Assembly (NCBI GenBank): GCA_012719355.1
Contig: JAAYAM010000278.1
Span: 1 to 33,028, forward strand
Reading direction: 5' to 3'
DNA: 33,028 nucleotides
DNA from: Acidobacteriota bacterium
Lineage (GTDB): Bacteria; Acidobacteriota; UBA6911
Shown: positions 26,306-33,028 of the stretch, piece after piece
How the letters are laid out: each line of letters starts with the position of its first letter
How positions within the stretch are numbered: the first letter of the stretch is position 1
The notes under the pieces: model-generated
What the model was told of the DNA's origin: nothing
Database searches by the model: none
Seen by the model: the letters and a program-made list of their open reading frames with translations, nothing else
Position numbers and translations under genes: made by a program

Positions 26306-26488
26306 ATGGCGAAGGCTGCAGCCAAGACGAAAGCTAAAGAGAAACCTGCAAACAGAGCCAAAGCACCGGCCAGCGAAAAACGCGAGTATAAGACCCCTGA
26401 ATCGGCAGCAAAACAGAAGCTTCAGTGGGAGAGCAAGGGATACAAGGTCACACGCAGGGGGAACATACTGCACATCAAGAAGGGTTAA
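26306..26488 (+). CDS. 60-residue lysine-rich basic protein
   Basis: A small protein: an Ala/Lys tail (MAKAAAKTKAKEKPANRAKA) followed by a short folded-looking part ('EYKTPESAAKQKLQWESKGYKVTRRGNILHIKKG'). AGGAGG lies 7 nt before the ATG and a hairpin terminator follows 25 nt after the stop, so it is a real free-standing gene. The tail resembles those of histone-H1-like nucleoid proteins. I do not recognise the family; DNA or RNA binding is inference from charge. It is divergent from the selenoprotein gene, with 197 nt between them. Confidence 0.75.
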   Translation: MAKAAAKTKAKEKPANRAKAPASEKREYKTPESAAKQKLQWESKGYKVTRRGNILHIKKG

Positions 26489-26512
26489 CAGAATCTTAGC
26501 TTCGTTCCTATC

Positions 26513-26554
26513 GGAGAATCTCCTCTGTTGATTCGATCGATAGAGGAGATTCTC
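26513..26554 (+). terminator. Hairpin terminator between convergent genes
   Basis: GAGAATCTCCTCT (26514-26526) pairs perfectly with AGAGGAGATTCTC (26542-26554), giving 13 bp around a 15 nt loop. It lies between the small basic protein and the convergent esterase. No T-run follows, so it may act in both directions or need Rho. Confidence 0.6.
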
Positions 26555-26607
26555 TCCGGTACCACATACAGTCTGCCCGCTCTCACTCCGGCAGACACCT
26601 GCTCTGA

Positions 26608-27642
26608 TCATTCGAACTTCAGCTGCCGTGAGAAGAAGCTCATAACATTGTTCTGAAAGCGGGAAGCGACCCGATTCCCGTGATCACCCTCGTACTCTTC
26701 GAAAACATGCGGAACGCCGAGGCGATTCAGTTCACCGTGAAGCTCGACGTTCATAGCTCTCAGAAAATCCTTGTCTCCCACATCCATTACAATAGCCCTG
26801 TACCGCTTCAGACTCGAAACGTATTGACTGGCCATTGCCAGCGGTGAGTTGGCCGCATACTTGGCGGCAACCAGCGGCTGGATCTCGCCGTCCTTTGTAG
26901 GCAGATCGAAATAATCCGGAGGATTGGCAGGATTTGGCGCCCATGCTGCAGCCTGCGCCTGCGCGACTTTCGCAAATGGATTCGGTTTGCCTTCCGGGGC
27001 GGGGGCGGGAGCATCTTCTGACGGAGCCTCCTTGCGGACGGGCGGCAGGCTTACTGTGTTCATCAGACAGCACGAACTCATCGCATAGAGCGCGGAAAAG
27101 ACTTCCGGATACTTCATTCCGATCCTCACGGTACCGTAGCCGCCCATTGAATGTCCGGAGAGCCCGCGGCTGTCCCTGTGCGCCAGCGTACGGTAGTTGC
27201 TGTCGATATAGGCGACAAGGTCACGGGCGATGAAACCTTCCCAGTCTCCGGTTGTCGGAGAATTGGAGTACATGCTCCCGTTGTAAACGGTGTGAGCGTC
27301 CGGGAGTACAATGATCATCTCCTTCGTTCCCGCTGCGATGACGTCATCCGCCGTTTTGGGCAGATTCAGAAGGTTGACATAGGCATCGACGTTGATGCCG
27401 TATCCGTGGAGGAAGTAAACGACCGGATACCGCTTCGCCGGCGACGTGCGATAGCTGGGAGGGAGATAGATAACAACATCCCTGTCGGGACTGTCCCCCT
27501 CGAGATTCCCTTCGAGAGAAGTGCCATGCACCTTGATCCGTTCGATGGTTCCGTCATTCTGTTCTGCCGCAGGGACAATCGCCACGGCGGTGAAAAGGGT
27601 GAATAGTACGACTGCGAAAAAACCTGTTCTGGCTGATTTCAT
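26608..27642 (-). CDS. Exported esterase, alpha/beta hydrolase (esterase D family)
   Basis: A 344-residue protein with a signal peptide (ending IVPAAE). The esterase fold shows 'YFLHGYG' as oxyanion part, the nucleophile S165 in 'LSGHSMGGYG', an acid in 'DVGDKD' (288-290) and the catalytic H319 in 'EGDHGN'. A Pro/Ala-rich insert (about 200-240) forms a lid-like segment. Family members hydrolyse esters of sugars, feruloyl groups, mycolyl esters or S-formylglutathione; the secreted form suggests extracellular ester substrates. ATG 27642 has GGAG about 8 nt upstream. The LolA-like gene lies 142 nt upstream on the same strand. Confidence 0.88.
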   Translation of the reverse strand: MKSARTGFFAVVLFTLFTAVAIVPAAEQNDGTIERIKVHGTSLEGNLEGDSPDRDVVIYLPPSYRTSPAKRYPVVYFLHGYGINVDAYVNLLNLPKTADDVIAAGTKEMIIVLPDAHTVYNGSMYSNSPTTGDWEGFIARDLVAYIDSNYRTLAHRDSRGLSGHSMGGYGTVRIGMKYPEVFSALYAMSSCCLMNTVSLPPVRKEAPSEDAPAPAPEGKPNPFAKVAQAQAAAWAPNPANPPDYFDLPTKDGEIQPLVAAKYAANSPLAMASQYVSSLKRYRAIVMDVGDKDFLRAMNVELHGELNRLGVPHVFEEYEGDHGNRVASRFQNNVMSFFSRQLKFE

Positions 27643-27749
27643 GTGCGAACTCCATGCACTTGGTTGTTTTCCGAAGTATCACCTGATTTCGGGTTCCTGT
27701 GGTATGAACCTCAGAACTTGCAGGCGCAGGTAGTATGGCTCTGTGTCAG

Positions 27750-27766
27750 TTGCGTTGGCAACGCAA
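27750..27766. repeat. 17 nt odd palindrome
   Basis: TTGCGTTG (27750-27757) and CAACGCAA (27759-27766) flank one G. The site lies between the LolA-like and esterase genes and could be an operator or the stem of a short hairpin. Function unknown. Confidence 0.4.
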
Positions 27767-27784
27767 TAACGCTTGGCAAGGCCC

Positions 27785-28759
27785 TCAGTGAGCCTTGAAA
27801 ACCGAAGGATCGAGTTTCCCGTTCTGCATCCACTGATCCGCGTCGATACTCCAGTGAGCCAGAAACGAGCTTCCGTGGCCTTCAACGGAGTATTCGAGAG
27901 TATACGTGTGAGGCAGGATCAGCGTGCCGGTTTGGTCCCCCTGCGAAGTCTTGAACGCGACTTCTCTGAAGTTGTCAAATTTCTCCACGAGCACGTAATA
28001 GGAAGGGTGAATCTGATCATGGATTCCCGCGCTTCGGGTTATCGACCCACCTTGTTCGCCGCCGGCCAAATTCGCTGAACTCGGGACTCCCCTTGTGACT
28101 GTGTGGCCGGCCTGCAGTGCCTGTTCTCCCTCCACCCGCAGGCGGTATTCAGTCCTGACGTGACGAAACGTGTCGGGCTCGAAGAACAGTCTGACCTTTA
28201 TGTCATTCAGACCGCCTTTGGGAATGTACTCGAGTTCGTGCAGTTCACGCCCGTCTACCTTGGCGCTCCGGTATTCGAGTGAGGGGTTTCTCGCTTCGAG
28301 ATTCAGCAGAGGCCAGCCAAGAGACCAGACTCCTCCCATAAGCCCCTCTTTCATGATTCCTTTGTAGCGGAAGATAAAATCTCCCAACGGGGATCTCTGT
28401 CCTGGCTTGATGGTCGACACCTCCACATCGGCCCCATCGTGCGCAAAGTACTCTCCCGGATACTCCACTGCGCCGTACTTCATAATTATGCTCAGGTTGC
28501 GTCCCGATGATATCACCATGGCCGCCCCGGCGAGAGTTCCGACGCCTCCCTGAATAAATTTCACCGTAGCTGTACCGCTCATTCCGCGGTTTTTGATTCC
28601 TGCCAGTCTTTCAGGAGATCCCAGGGATCTCAGGTGGGCGGCCACGACTCTTGCCGGCGTGAGTCTCTCCTCGCCGGCAGAAGGAGGCCCAAATCCGGCG
28701 AGGTTCAAGCACAAACAAAGAGCAGCTGCTGTGCAGAGCCTGAACGGCTTCGATCTCAT
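27785..28759 (-). CDS. Exported LolA-fold-like protein of unknown function
   Basis: A 324-residue protein with a signal peptide (MRSKPFRLCTAAALCLCL, ending near AGE). The rest has alternating hydrophobic strands ('MSGTATVKFIQGGVG', 'VEVSTIKPGQRSPLG', 'RELHELEYIPKGGLNDIKV', 'EYRLRVEG'), the pattern of half-barrel LolA/LolB-like outer-membrane lipoprotein-sorting proteins. I assign this only tentatively. ATG 28759 has AGGAG 6 nt upstream. It lies downstream of the giant Oar-like receptor, past a strong terminator, so it may have its own promoter or depend on read-through. Confidence 0.7.
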   Translation of the reverse strand: MRSKPFRLCTAAALCLCLNLAGFGPPSAGEERLTPARVVAAHLRSLGSPERLAGIKNRGMSGTATVKFIQGGVGTLAGAAMVISSGRNLSIIMKYGAVEYPGEYFAHDGADVEVSTIKPGQRSPLGDFIFRYKGIMKEGLMGGVWSLGWPLLNLEARNPSLEYRSAKVDGRELHELEYIPKGGLNDIKVRLFFEPDTFRHVRTEYRLRVEGEQALQAGHTVTRGVPSSANLAGGEQGGSITRSAGIHDQIHPSYYVLVEKFDNFREVAFKTSQGDQTGTLILPHTYTLEYSVEGHGSSFLAHWSIDADQWMQNGKLDPSVFKAH

Positions 28760-28802
28760 CGTCTTCTCCTTTCCGACAACGCACCGGTTGTATCCACTGC
28801 AA

Positions 28803-28833
28803 AAAAGCTCCCCGAAGCGACAGGGGAGCTTTT
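28803..28833 (-). terminator. Intrinsic terminator of the Oar-like receptor gene
   Basis: AAAAGCTCCCC (28803-28813) pairs with GGGGAGCTTTT (28823-28833) around 9 nt. On the minus strand the stem ends in a run of six T. The A/T runs on both sides make it usable in both directions. It starts 50 nt after the receptor stop. Confidence 0.85.
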
Positions 28834-28843
28834 CAGTTGACGG

Positions 28844-28881
28844 GATTCAGCCCCGTCGATCCGGATCGACGGGGCTGAATC
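28844..28881. repeat. 38 bp perfect palindrome after the receptor gene
   Basis: GATTCAGCCCCGTCGATCC (28844-28862) is exactly complementary to GGATCGACGGGGCTGAATC (28863-28881), with no spacer. It starts 1 nt after the receptor stop codon and precedes the terminator. In RNA it forms a 17 bp stem with a 4 nt loop, which may protect the mRNA 3' end or terminate. Confidence 0.85.
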
Positions 28882-28882
28882 G

Positions 28883-31800
28883 TTAGAAGCTGAAGCGGGC
28901 CATCATCTGAAGCGTGCGCCCGCCCACCTTGTAGGTGTACTGTCCGATAGGATCGTTGCCGTTGATGTTCATGCTCGGAGCGGTCGGGAATGTGATTCTG
29001 GTCCCGGAATAACCAAGGGTGCCGGATGCAAACGGGTGATTGAAGATGTTCGTGATATCCGCGCGCACCTCGATTCTCCTGCTTTCATCAATGGCTACCC
29101 GTTTTGTCAGCGACATATCCACGTTCCACCGGGTCAAGTTGCGGAATGTGTTATAAGCCATGTTCCCCATCTTTCCCGGCAGCGGATTCTGCAGCACTAT
29201 ATTCCCGTTTGCGGTGTCGACAACCGCCTGCAGAGTACAGAGGGGACGGAGGCTTTCTGCAATGTTGAGGCATTGCGGGTCTGTGACGAACGTGTAGCGA
29301 TTGTTGAAGAGGTTGCCTGAATCCGCACCATGTTCCCAAACGACTCCAATCGAGTTCGGGTCAATCCCGCCGTTGACTATGTCAGGGGTGCAATTGCCGT
29401 AGAGACCGCAGTTGGCACTCATGTTCAGAGGAGAACCGCTCTGAATGGTGGTGATCCACCCCAACTGCCATCCGCCGATGGCCTTTGCCAGCGCACCTTT
29501 CGCGCCTGACCCGATCAGCCGGTTCGGGCCGAACGGCAGATCGAAGGTGCCGTAGGTGACCCAGCTGTGCGGACGATCCGAATTCAGCCGAATATACCCG
29601 GTGCGCAAATCACGAGGATCGGGGCTGAGACCGCCACTGTTCCCCAAATTCTTCGACCAGGTATAGGTTGACTCGAACGATATCCCGTGAGTCGGACGCA
29701 GCGAGACCCGCGCCTGGAAAGAATGATAGTTGGAATAACCCAGGTTTTCATTCAAGGTAGCGGTATTGAACTGCGGGCTGGCCTTGATGTAATTGACCGG
29801 GAAGCCGTTATCCTCTATGTACTGACCCGTGTTGCCGCCCGGCTTGGACAGCACGTTCAGCACGTTGGCCAGTCCCCGGTAATTCCCCATGGCAAGCATC
29901 TGATTCAAATTTGTGAAGGCGCCCGGGGAGCCAAATGGCAAAACAAAACTCATGCCGTTGGCATTCCTCAGTGCCTCCCCGCCCCTGCATCCCACTCCAT
30001 CCACGGTGCAGGTGGCAAAGAAGGGGAAGCCAGCCGGCAGCGACACTCCGTTAAGCAGCTGATCCAGCAGCACAGGGTTCTCACCGCGTCGCGCCGCATC
30101 GAAAGCTTCAAGCAGCCCGTTGGTGAGGTAATTGGCTGCATTGATGTCCTTGGAGCTGAAGTTCTTCCGCGTCAACGTGCCGATATAGCGCACATCCACC
30201 GTGAGGTTCGAAGTCACATTGCGTGTGATTGCAAACGTCACGTTATGAACGCGCGGATACTGGTAATCGGAGGCATATGCGGTTATGGCCTGAGTCCTTT
30301 CATAAAGGCCATATTCTGTGAATCCCGGCACGGCGCCCGATGTAATAGGAACTCCGTTCTGGAAGAGAGGGCTTGACTTCAGATCCTTGATCCCGAAGTA
30401 GTCTCCATCTTCCCAAGCACCGGCATTGTTCCAGTTGTTGACATAGGTGAAGCCGGGATTCTGTCCTGCAGCGCTCTGGACGGTGTTGAAATTGCCCGAC
30501 ATCGAGATGTAGCTGAGCTGGTAGCCTCCGCGGATGCTGGTCCTGCCTCTCCCAAGCCAAGGAATGTCGTAAGCAAATCCCACTGCAGGACCAAAGTTCT
30601 TCCAGCTCCTGTTGTATATGGACTCGTCAGGATGCAGCCCACCAGGACCGATTGACCGGAGAGAGACCAGTTCTCCTGTGGCCACGTCTCCCTGCTTGAC
30701 TGGTGTGAACCAATTGGAGTAGCCGCCCGAGGGGCCGAATATCGCGTCCCCTCCGCCTGCGAGCCCCACCGTCAGCCCGTCACTTAGAAACGGCACTCCG
30801 AAGTAGTCATAGCGCAGACCGAGGTTGAGTGTCAGGGATGGAGTGACCTTCCAGTCATCCTTGACGAACAGAGAGAACTCCCTCATGACGGTGTCCCGGA
30901 TCATGTAGGGTTCCTCCAGCGGATCATTCCAAGCGGTGTCATTGATGCTGTTGATGAATCGCACCTGCTTGATATTGTTCAAGGATCCCGACAGGAAGAC
31001 CAGCAGGTCCCTCATGGCTCGCTTGTTGCCGTTGCCGGCATCGGAGCCGGCAAGCAGGGTGCACTCTGTATCCGAACAGCCGGGTACGTTTTCAAAAGTC
31101 TGTGGTGTGAGGGGCAATTCCCCGCCCTGAATTTCGGGGAAACTGTTGCCATATCCGTTTCCTATGATGAACTTCGAGCGGGCATAGGAGGAACTGCGAC
31201 GGAATTCCCCTCCGAACCTGAACGAATGGTTCCCTCTTATCCAGGACAGAGTGTCTCCCCAGGAATACCGTGGGCTGGTGTCGAGCATGTCGCCGATGGC
31301 CCAAAGCCCGCGTGTGCCATAGGGGGTGCTGAGGTTGGCGGAACCGTCAGTTCTGAAGCTGCCGGTTAAGCCCATTCCCGGCTCTATGACCCCGACTTCG
31401 CCATTGGTCAAGGTGCCGAACTGGGCGAGGTATTCCTGCAATTCAGCCCCCTGTCCCTTGTATGTGGTCGGCGGCTCGACGTTGGATCCGGTGCGCGACA
31501 TCCCGAATTTGAATTCGTTGAGAAGCGCGGCTCCGAGGTTTGAGACGAAGTTGACGGTGAGAACCTGTGGCCGCCGTTGCGATCCGCCTGACCAGGAGTT
31601 CTCCGGCCACGTCCTGAGAGTGTCTTCCGCATGGTTCTTTTCATAACTCCAGTTGCCGCTGATTCTATGCTTATCACTGAAGTTATGGTCGATCTTTATG
31701 TTGATCTGCTTGCGGTAAGTATCCTCTCCCACACCATACAGGTTGTCGGCTCCCTGCGCAGTGCGGGTCCAGCGGTAGCCGGCCGTGTTCAAACCGTCCC

Positions 31801-33028
31801 CGATGTCATAGTTGTTGGCCTCCGGCAGCTTCTGCAGGAAGTCCGCGATGAAGCCTGACGGATCCTGCCCCGGTCGAACCGGATCCCAGGTGCCGGATAT
31901 CTGCGCGTTCGAGCAGTCGGGCGCCAAGGTATCCAGGTTCTCGATAGTTCCAAATACACTGGCATAGCGCAACTGACCGGTATATGGCGTGACCCCCCAG
32001 GCGTTCGGCTCCCATGTCGGTCTGACAGGGTTGCCTGCGGCGTCGACTGTCGCGATTCTCGGATTACTGCCGCCCACTTCTGAAGAGCTTTGCGGATAAA
32101 GTCGGTTATCGTTGTTCCAGCGGTCCCAGAAACGGAAGATGCCTCTCCGGGCGCAGGGCGTCAGTGTCATCGCATTGTAAGGCTCGCGTCTCTTCGCGAC
32201 CTGGCCGTCAAAGAGCGCAAAGAAGAAGGTCTTGTTTTTGACGATAGGCCCTCCGGCGCTTATGGTGTACTGATGCATGTTTCGCCATGGGGGCACGACG
32301 TCGTTGCGGTTGTTTTCCCAGGTATTGGGATCAAGCGCTGTATTCTGAACGTTCCACACTGCGGTGCCGTGATAGGCATTGCCGCCGGATTTTGTTGCGA
32401 TCTGGACTTGTGCGTTTCCACGTCCAATCTCCGCATCAACCGGCGAAAGTACCATCTTGAATTCTCCCACCAAATCGGGATTGAGACGCGTGGCCGCATT
32501 TACGCCGGTTGGAAAACGCACGTCATTCACCGTGACTCCGTCTCGCTGGATGTTGACGGCGGAGGCGCTGACTCCGGCGAAAGTCGTGTCGTTGGCTGCG
32601 AAGATCGGGTCGTCCGTCACAATCACGCCGGACATGACTTTGACCAGATCCAGAGCGTTTCTGTTGACAGTCGGAAGGTTTATCACCGTCTCTGCCGGCA
32701 GCACGTCCCCGACAGAAGAACTCGATTCAAGAAGCAGCTGCTCTGCCGAGGTCGTGACCTCAATGTTTGTCGCCACGCCGCTGACTTCCAGCTCGAAGTT
32801 CAAACGGGCCTGCTGACCCACTTCAAGGCGCACGTTGGTAAATGTTTTGATCTGAAAGCCGGGCAGCTCTGCCTTCACCGTATAGGAGCCGAACAGTAAT
32901 CTGGGAAAGCTGTATACACCTGCCGCGTTGGTAACCGATGTTGAAACGACACCCGTCGATTCGTTCGTTGCTGTTACGGTCGCACCGGGAAGCACTCCTC
33001 CCGTCGTGTCGGTAACCGTCCCGCCCAA
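28883..33028 (-). CDS. Oar-like TonB-dependent receptor, 5' end cut by the window
   Basis: At least 1381 residues. The N-terminus lies beyond 33028: the visible part starts inside the carboxypeptidase-regulatory fold ('GGTVTDTTGGVLPGATVTAT', residues about 1-80) and lacks its signal peptide. A TonB plug follows (about 85-220; 'LPTVNRNALDLVKVMSGV', 'SASAVNIQRDGVTVNDVR'), then a very long barrel with short Cys pairs ('CSDTEC', 'CTVDGVGC', 'CGLYGNC') in likely surface loops, ending in ARFSF. It is the same family as the receptor at 5.5-9.0 kb but clearly diverged. A palindrome and a terminator close the gene. Confidence 0.9.
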   Translation of the reverse strand: MGGTVTDTTGGVLPGATVTATNESTGVVSTSVTNAAGVYSFPRLLFGSYTVKAELPGFQIKTFTNVRLEVGQQARLNFELEVSGVATNIEVTTSAEQLLLESSSSVGDVLPAETVINLPTVNRNALDLVKVMSGVIVTDDPIFAANDTTFAGVSASAVNIQRDGVTVNDVRFPTGVNAATRLNPDLVGEFKMVLSPVDAEIGRGNAQVQIATKSGGNAYHGTAVWNVQNTALDPNTWENNRNDVVPPWRNMHQYTISAGGPIVKNKTFFFALFDGQVAKRREPYNAMTLTPCARRGIFRFWDRWNNDNRLYPQSSSEVGGSNPRIATVDAAGNPVRPTWEPNAWGVTPYTGQLRYASVFGTIENLDTLAPDCSNAQISGTWDPVRPGQDPSGFIADFLQKLPEANNYDIGDGLNTAGYRWTRTAQGADNLYGVGEDTYRKQINIKIDHNFSDKHRISGNWSYEKNHAEDTLRTWPENSWSGGSQRRPQVLTVNFVSNLGAALLNEFKFGMSRTGSNVEPPTTYKGQGAELQEYLAQFGTLTNGEVGVIEPGMGLTGSFRTDGSANLSTPYGTRGLWAIGDMLDTSPRYSWGDTLSWIRGNHSFRFGGEFRRSSSYARSKFIIGNGYGNSFPEIQGGELPLTPQTFENVPGCSDTECTLLAGSDAGNGNKRAMRDLLVFLSGSLNNIKQVRFINSINDTAWNDPLEEPYMIRDTVMREFSLFVKDDWKVTPSLTLNLGLRYDYFGVPFLSDGLTVGLAGGGDAIFGPSGGYSNWFTPVKQGDVATGELVSLRSIGPGGLHPDESIYNRSWKNFGPAVGFAYDIPWLGRGRTSIRGGYQLSYISMSGNFNTVQSAAGQNPGFTYVNNWNNAGAWEDGDYFGIKDLKSSPLFQNGVPITSGAVPGFTEYGLYERTQAITAYASDYQYPRVHNVTFAITRNVTSNLTVDVRYIGTLTRKNFSSKDINAANYLTNGLLEAFDAARRGENPVLLDQLLNGVSLPAGFPFFATCTVDGVGCRGGEALRNANGMSFVLPFGSPGAFTNLNQMLAMGNYRGLANVLNVLSKPGGNTGQYIEDNGFPVNYIKASPQFNTATLNENLGYSNYHSFQARVSLRPTHGISFESTYTWSKNLGNSGGLSPDPRDLRTGYIRLNSDRPHSWVTYGTFDLPFGPNRLIGSGAKGALAKAIGGWQLGWITTIQSGSPLNMSANCGLYGNCTPDIVNGGIDPNSIGVVWEHGADSGNLFNNRYTFVTDPQCLNIAESLRPLCTLQAVVDTANGNIVLQNPLPGKMGNMAYNTFRNLTRWNVDMSLTKRVAIDESRRIEVRADITNIFNHPFASGTLGYSGTRITFPTAPSMNINGNDPIGQYTYKVGGRTLQMMARFSF

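Noticed and set aside
1-33028. CRISPR arrays, tRNA/rRNA genes, insertion sequences, prophage
   Set aside because: No regular short repeats with unique spacers, no clover-leaf or rRNA motifs, and no transposase, integrase or phage proteins were seen.

Overview
This is a 33 kb bacterial chromosomal window of moderate-to-high GC content. The organism looks like a Gram-negative, probably of the Acidobacteriota or a close relative. The evidence is two giant Oar-type TonB-dependent receptors (carboxypeptidase-regulatory domain, plug, barrel ending in Phe), a 1.5 kaa exported Kelch/beta-propeller protein, bacterial eRF1-like and DUF3471 serine-hydrolase families, and many exported proteins. No rRNA, tRNA, CRISPR array, insertion sequence or phage gene was seen. 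The phylum assignment is inference from gene families.

Left part (1-9.0 kb): a short DciA/DUF721-like gene is translationally coupled behind the giant Kelch gene on the minus strand. A divergent 424 bp intergenic region separates this pair from an Oar-like receptor on the plus strand.

9.0-13.5 kb: a tight plus-strand operon encodes Maf, a NeuD/PglD-like hexapeptide acyltransferase, a BKACE (DUF849) enzyme, an FdtA-like sugar ketoisomerase, a DegT-type PLP aminotransferase and a family 2 glycosyltransferase. It reads as an N-acylated 3-amino-deoxysugar pathway. The BKACE is an unusual member that could supply the acyl-CoA.

13.5-17.1 kb, minus strand: a bacterial archaeo-eukaryotic release-factor-like protein with a zinc ribbon, a SnoaL-like protein and an exported class-C-beta-lactamase-like serine hydrolase. 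17.4-18.6 kb, plus strand: meso-diaminopimelate dehydrogenase, followed by a short gene that only exists if an in-frame UGA is read as selenocysteine (SelW/Rdx family, CxxU).

18.6-26.1 kb, minus strand: in transcription order, an exported UGSC/GrdB-like selenoprotein whose reading frame is split by one UGA at the family's Sec/Cys site (motif U-H-G-C), a TupA-like oxyanion-binding protein, a TonB-dependent receptor and a CLC channel/antiporter with CBS and TrkA-C domains. Right part (26.3-33.0 kb): a 60-residue basic protein on the plus strand, then a minus-strand esterase, an exported LolA-fold-like protein and a second giant Oar-like receptor cut by the window edge.

The main result is two selenoprotein genes within 8 kb. 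Ordinary gene calling would miss one and split the other. Each UGA is followed by a hairpin with a loop G 21-23 nt from the UGA, as expected for a bacterial SECIS. The exported UHGC selenoprotein next to an oxyanion-binding protein and a TonB receptor suggests an envelope redox/oxyanion system that I do not recognise as described.
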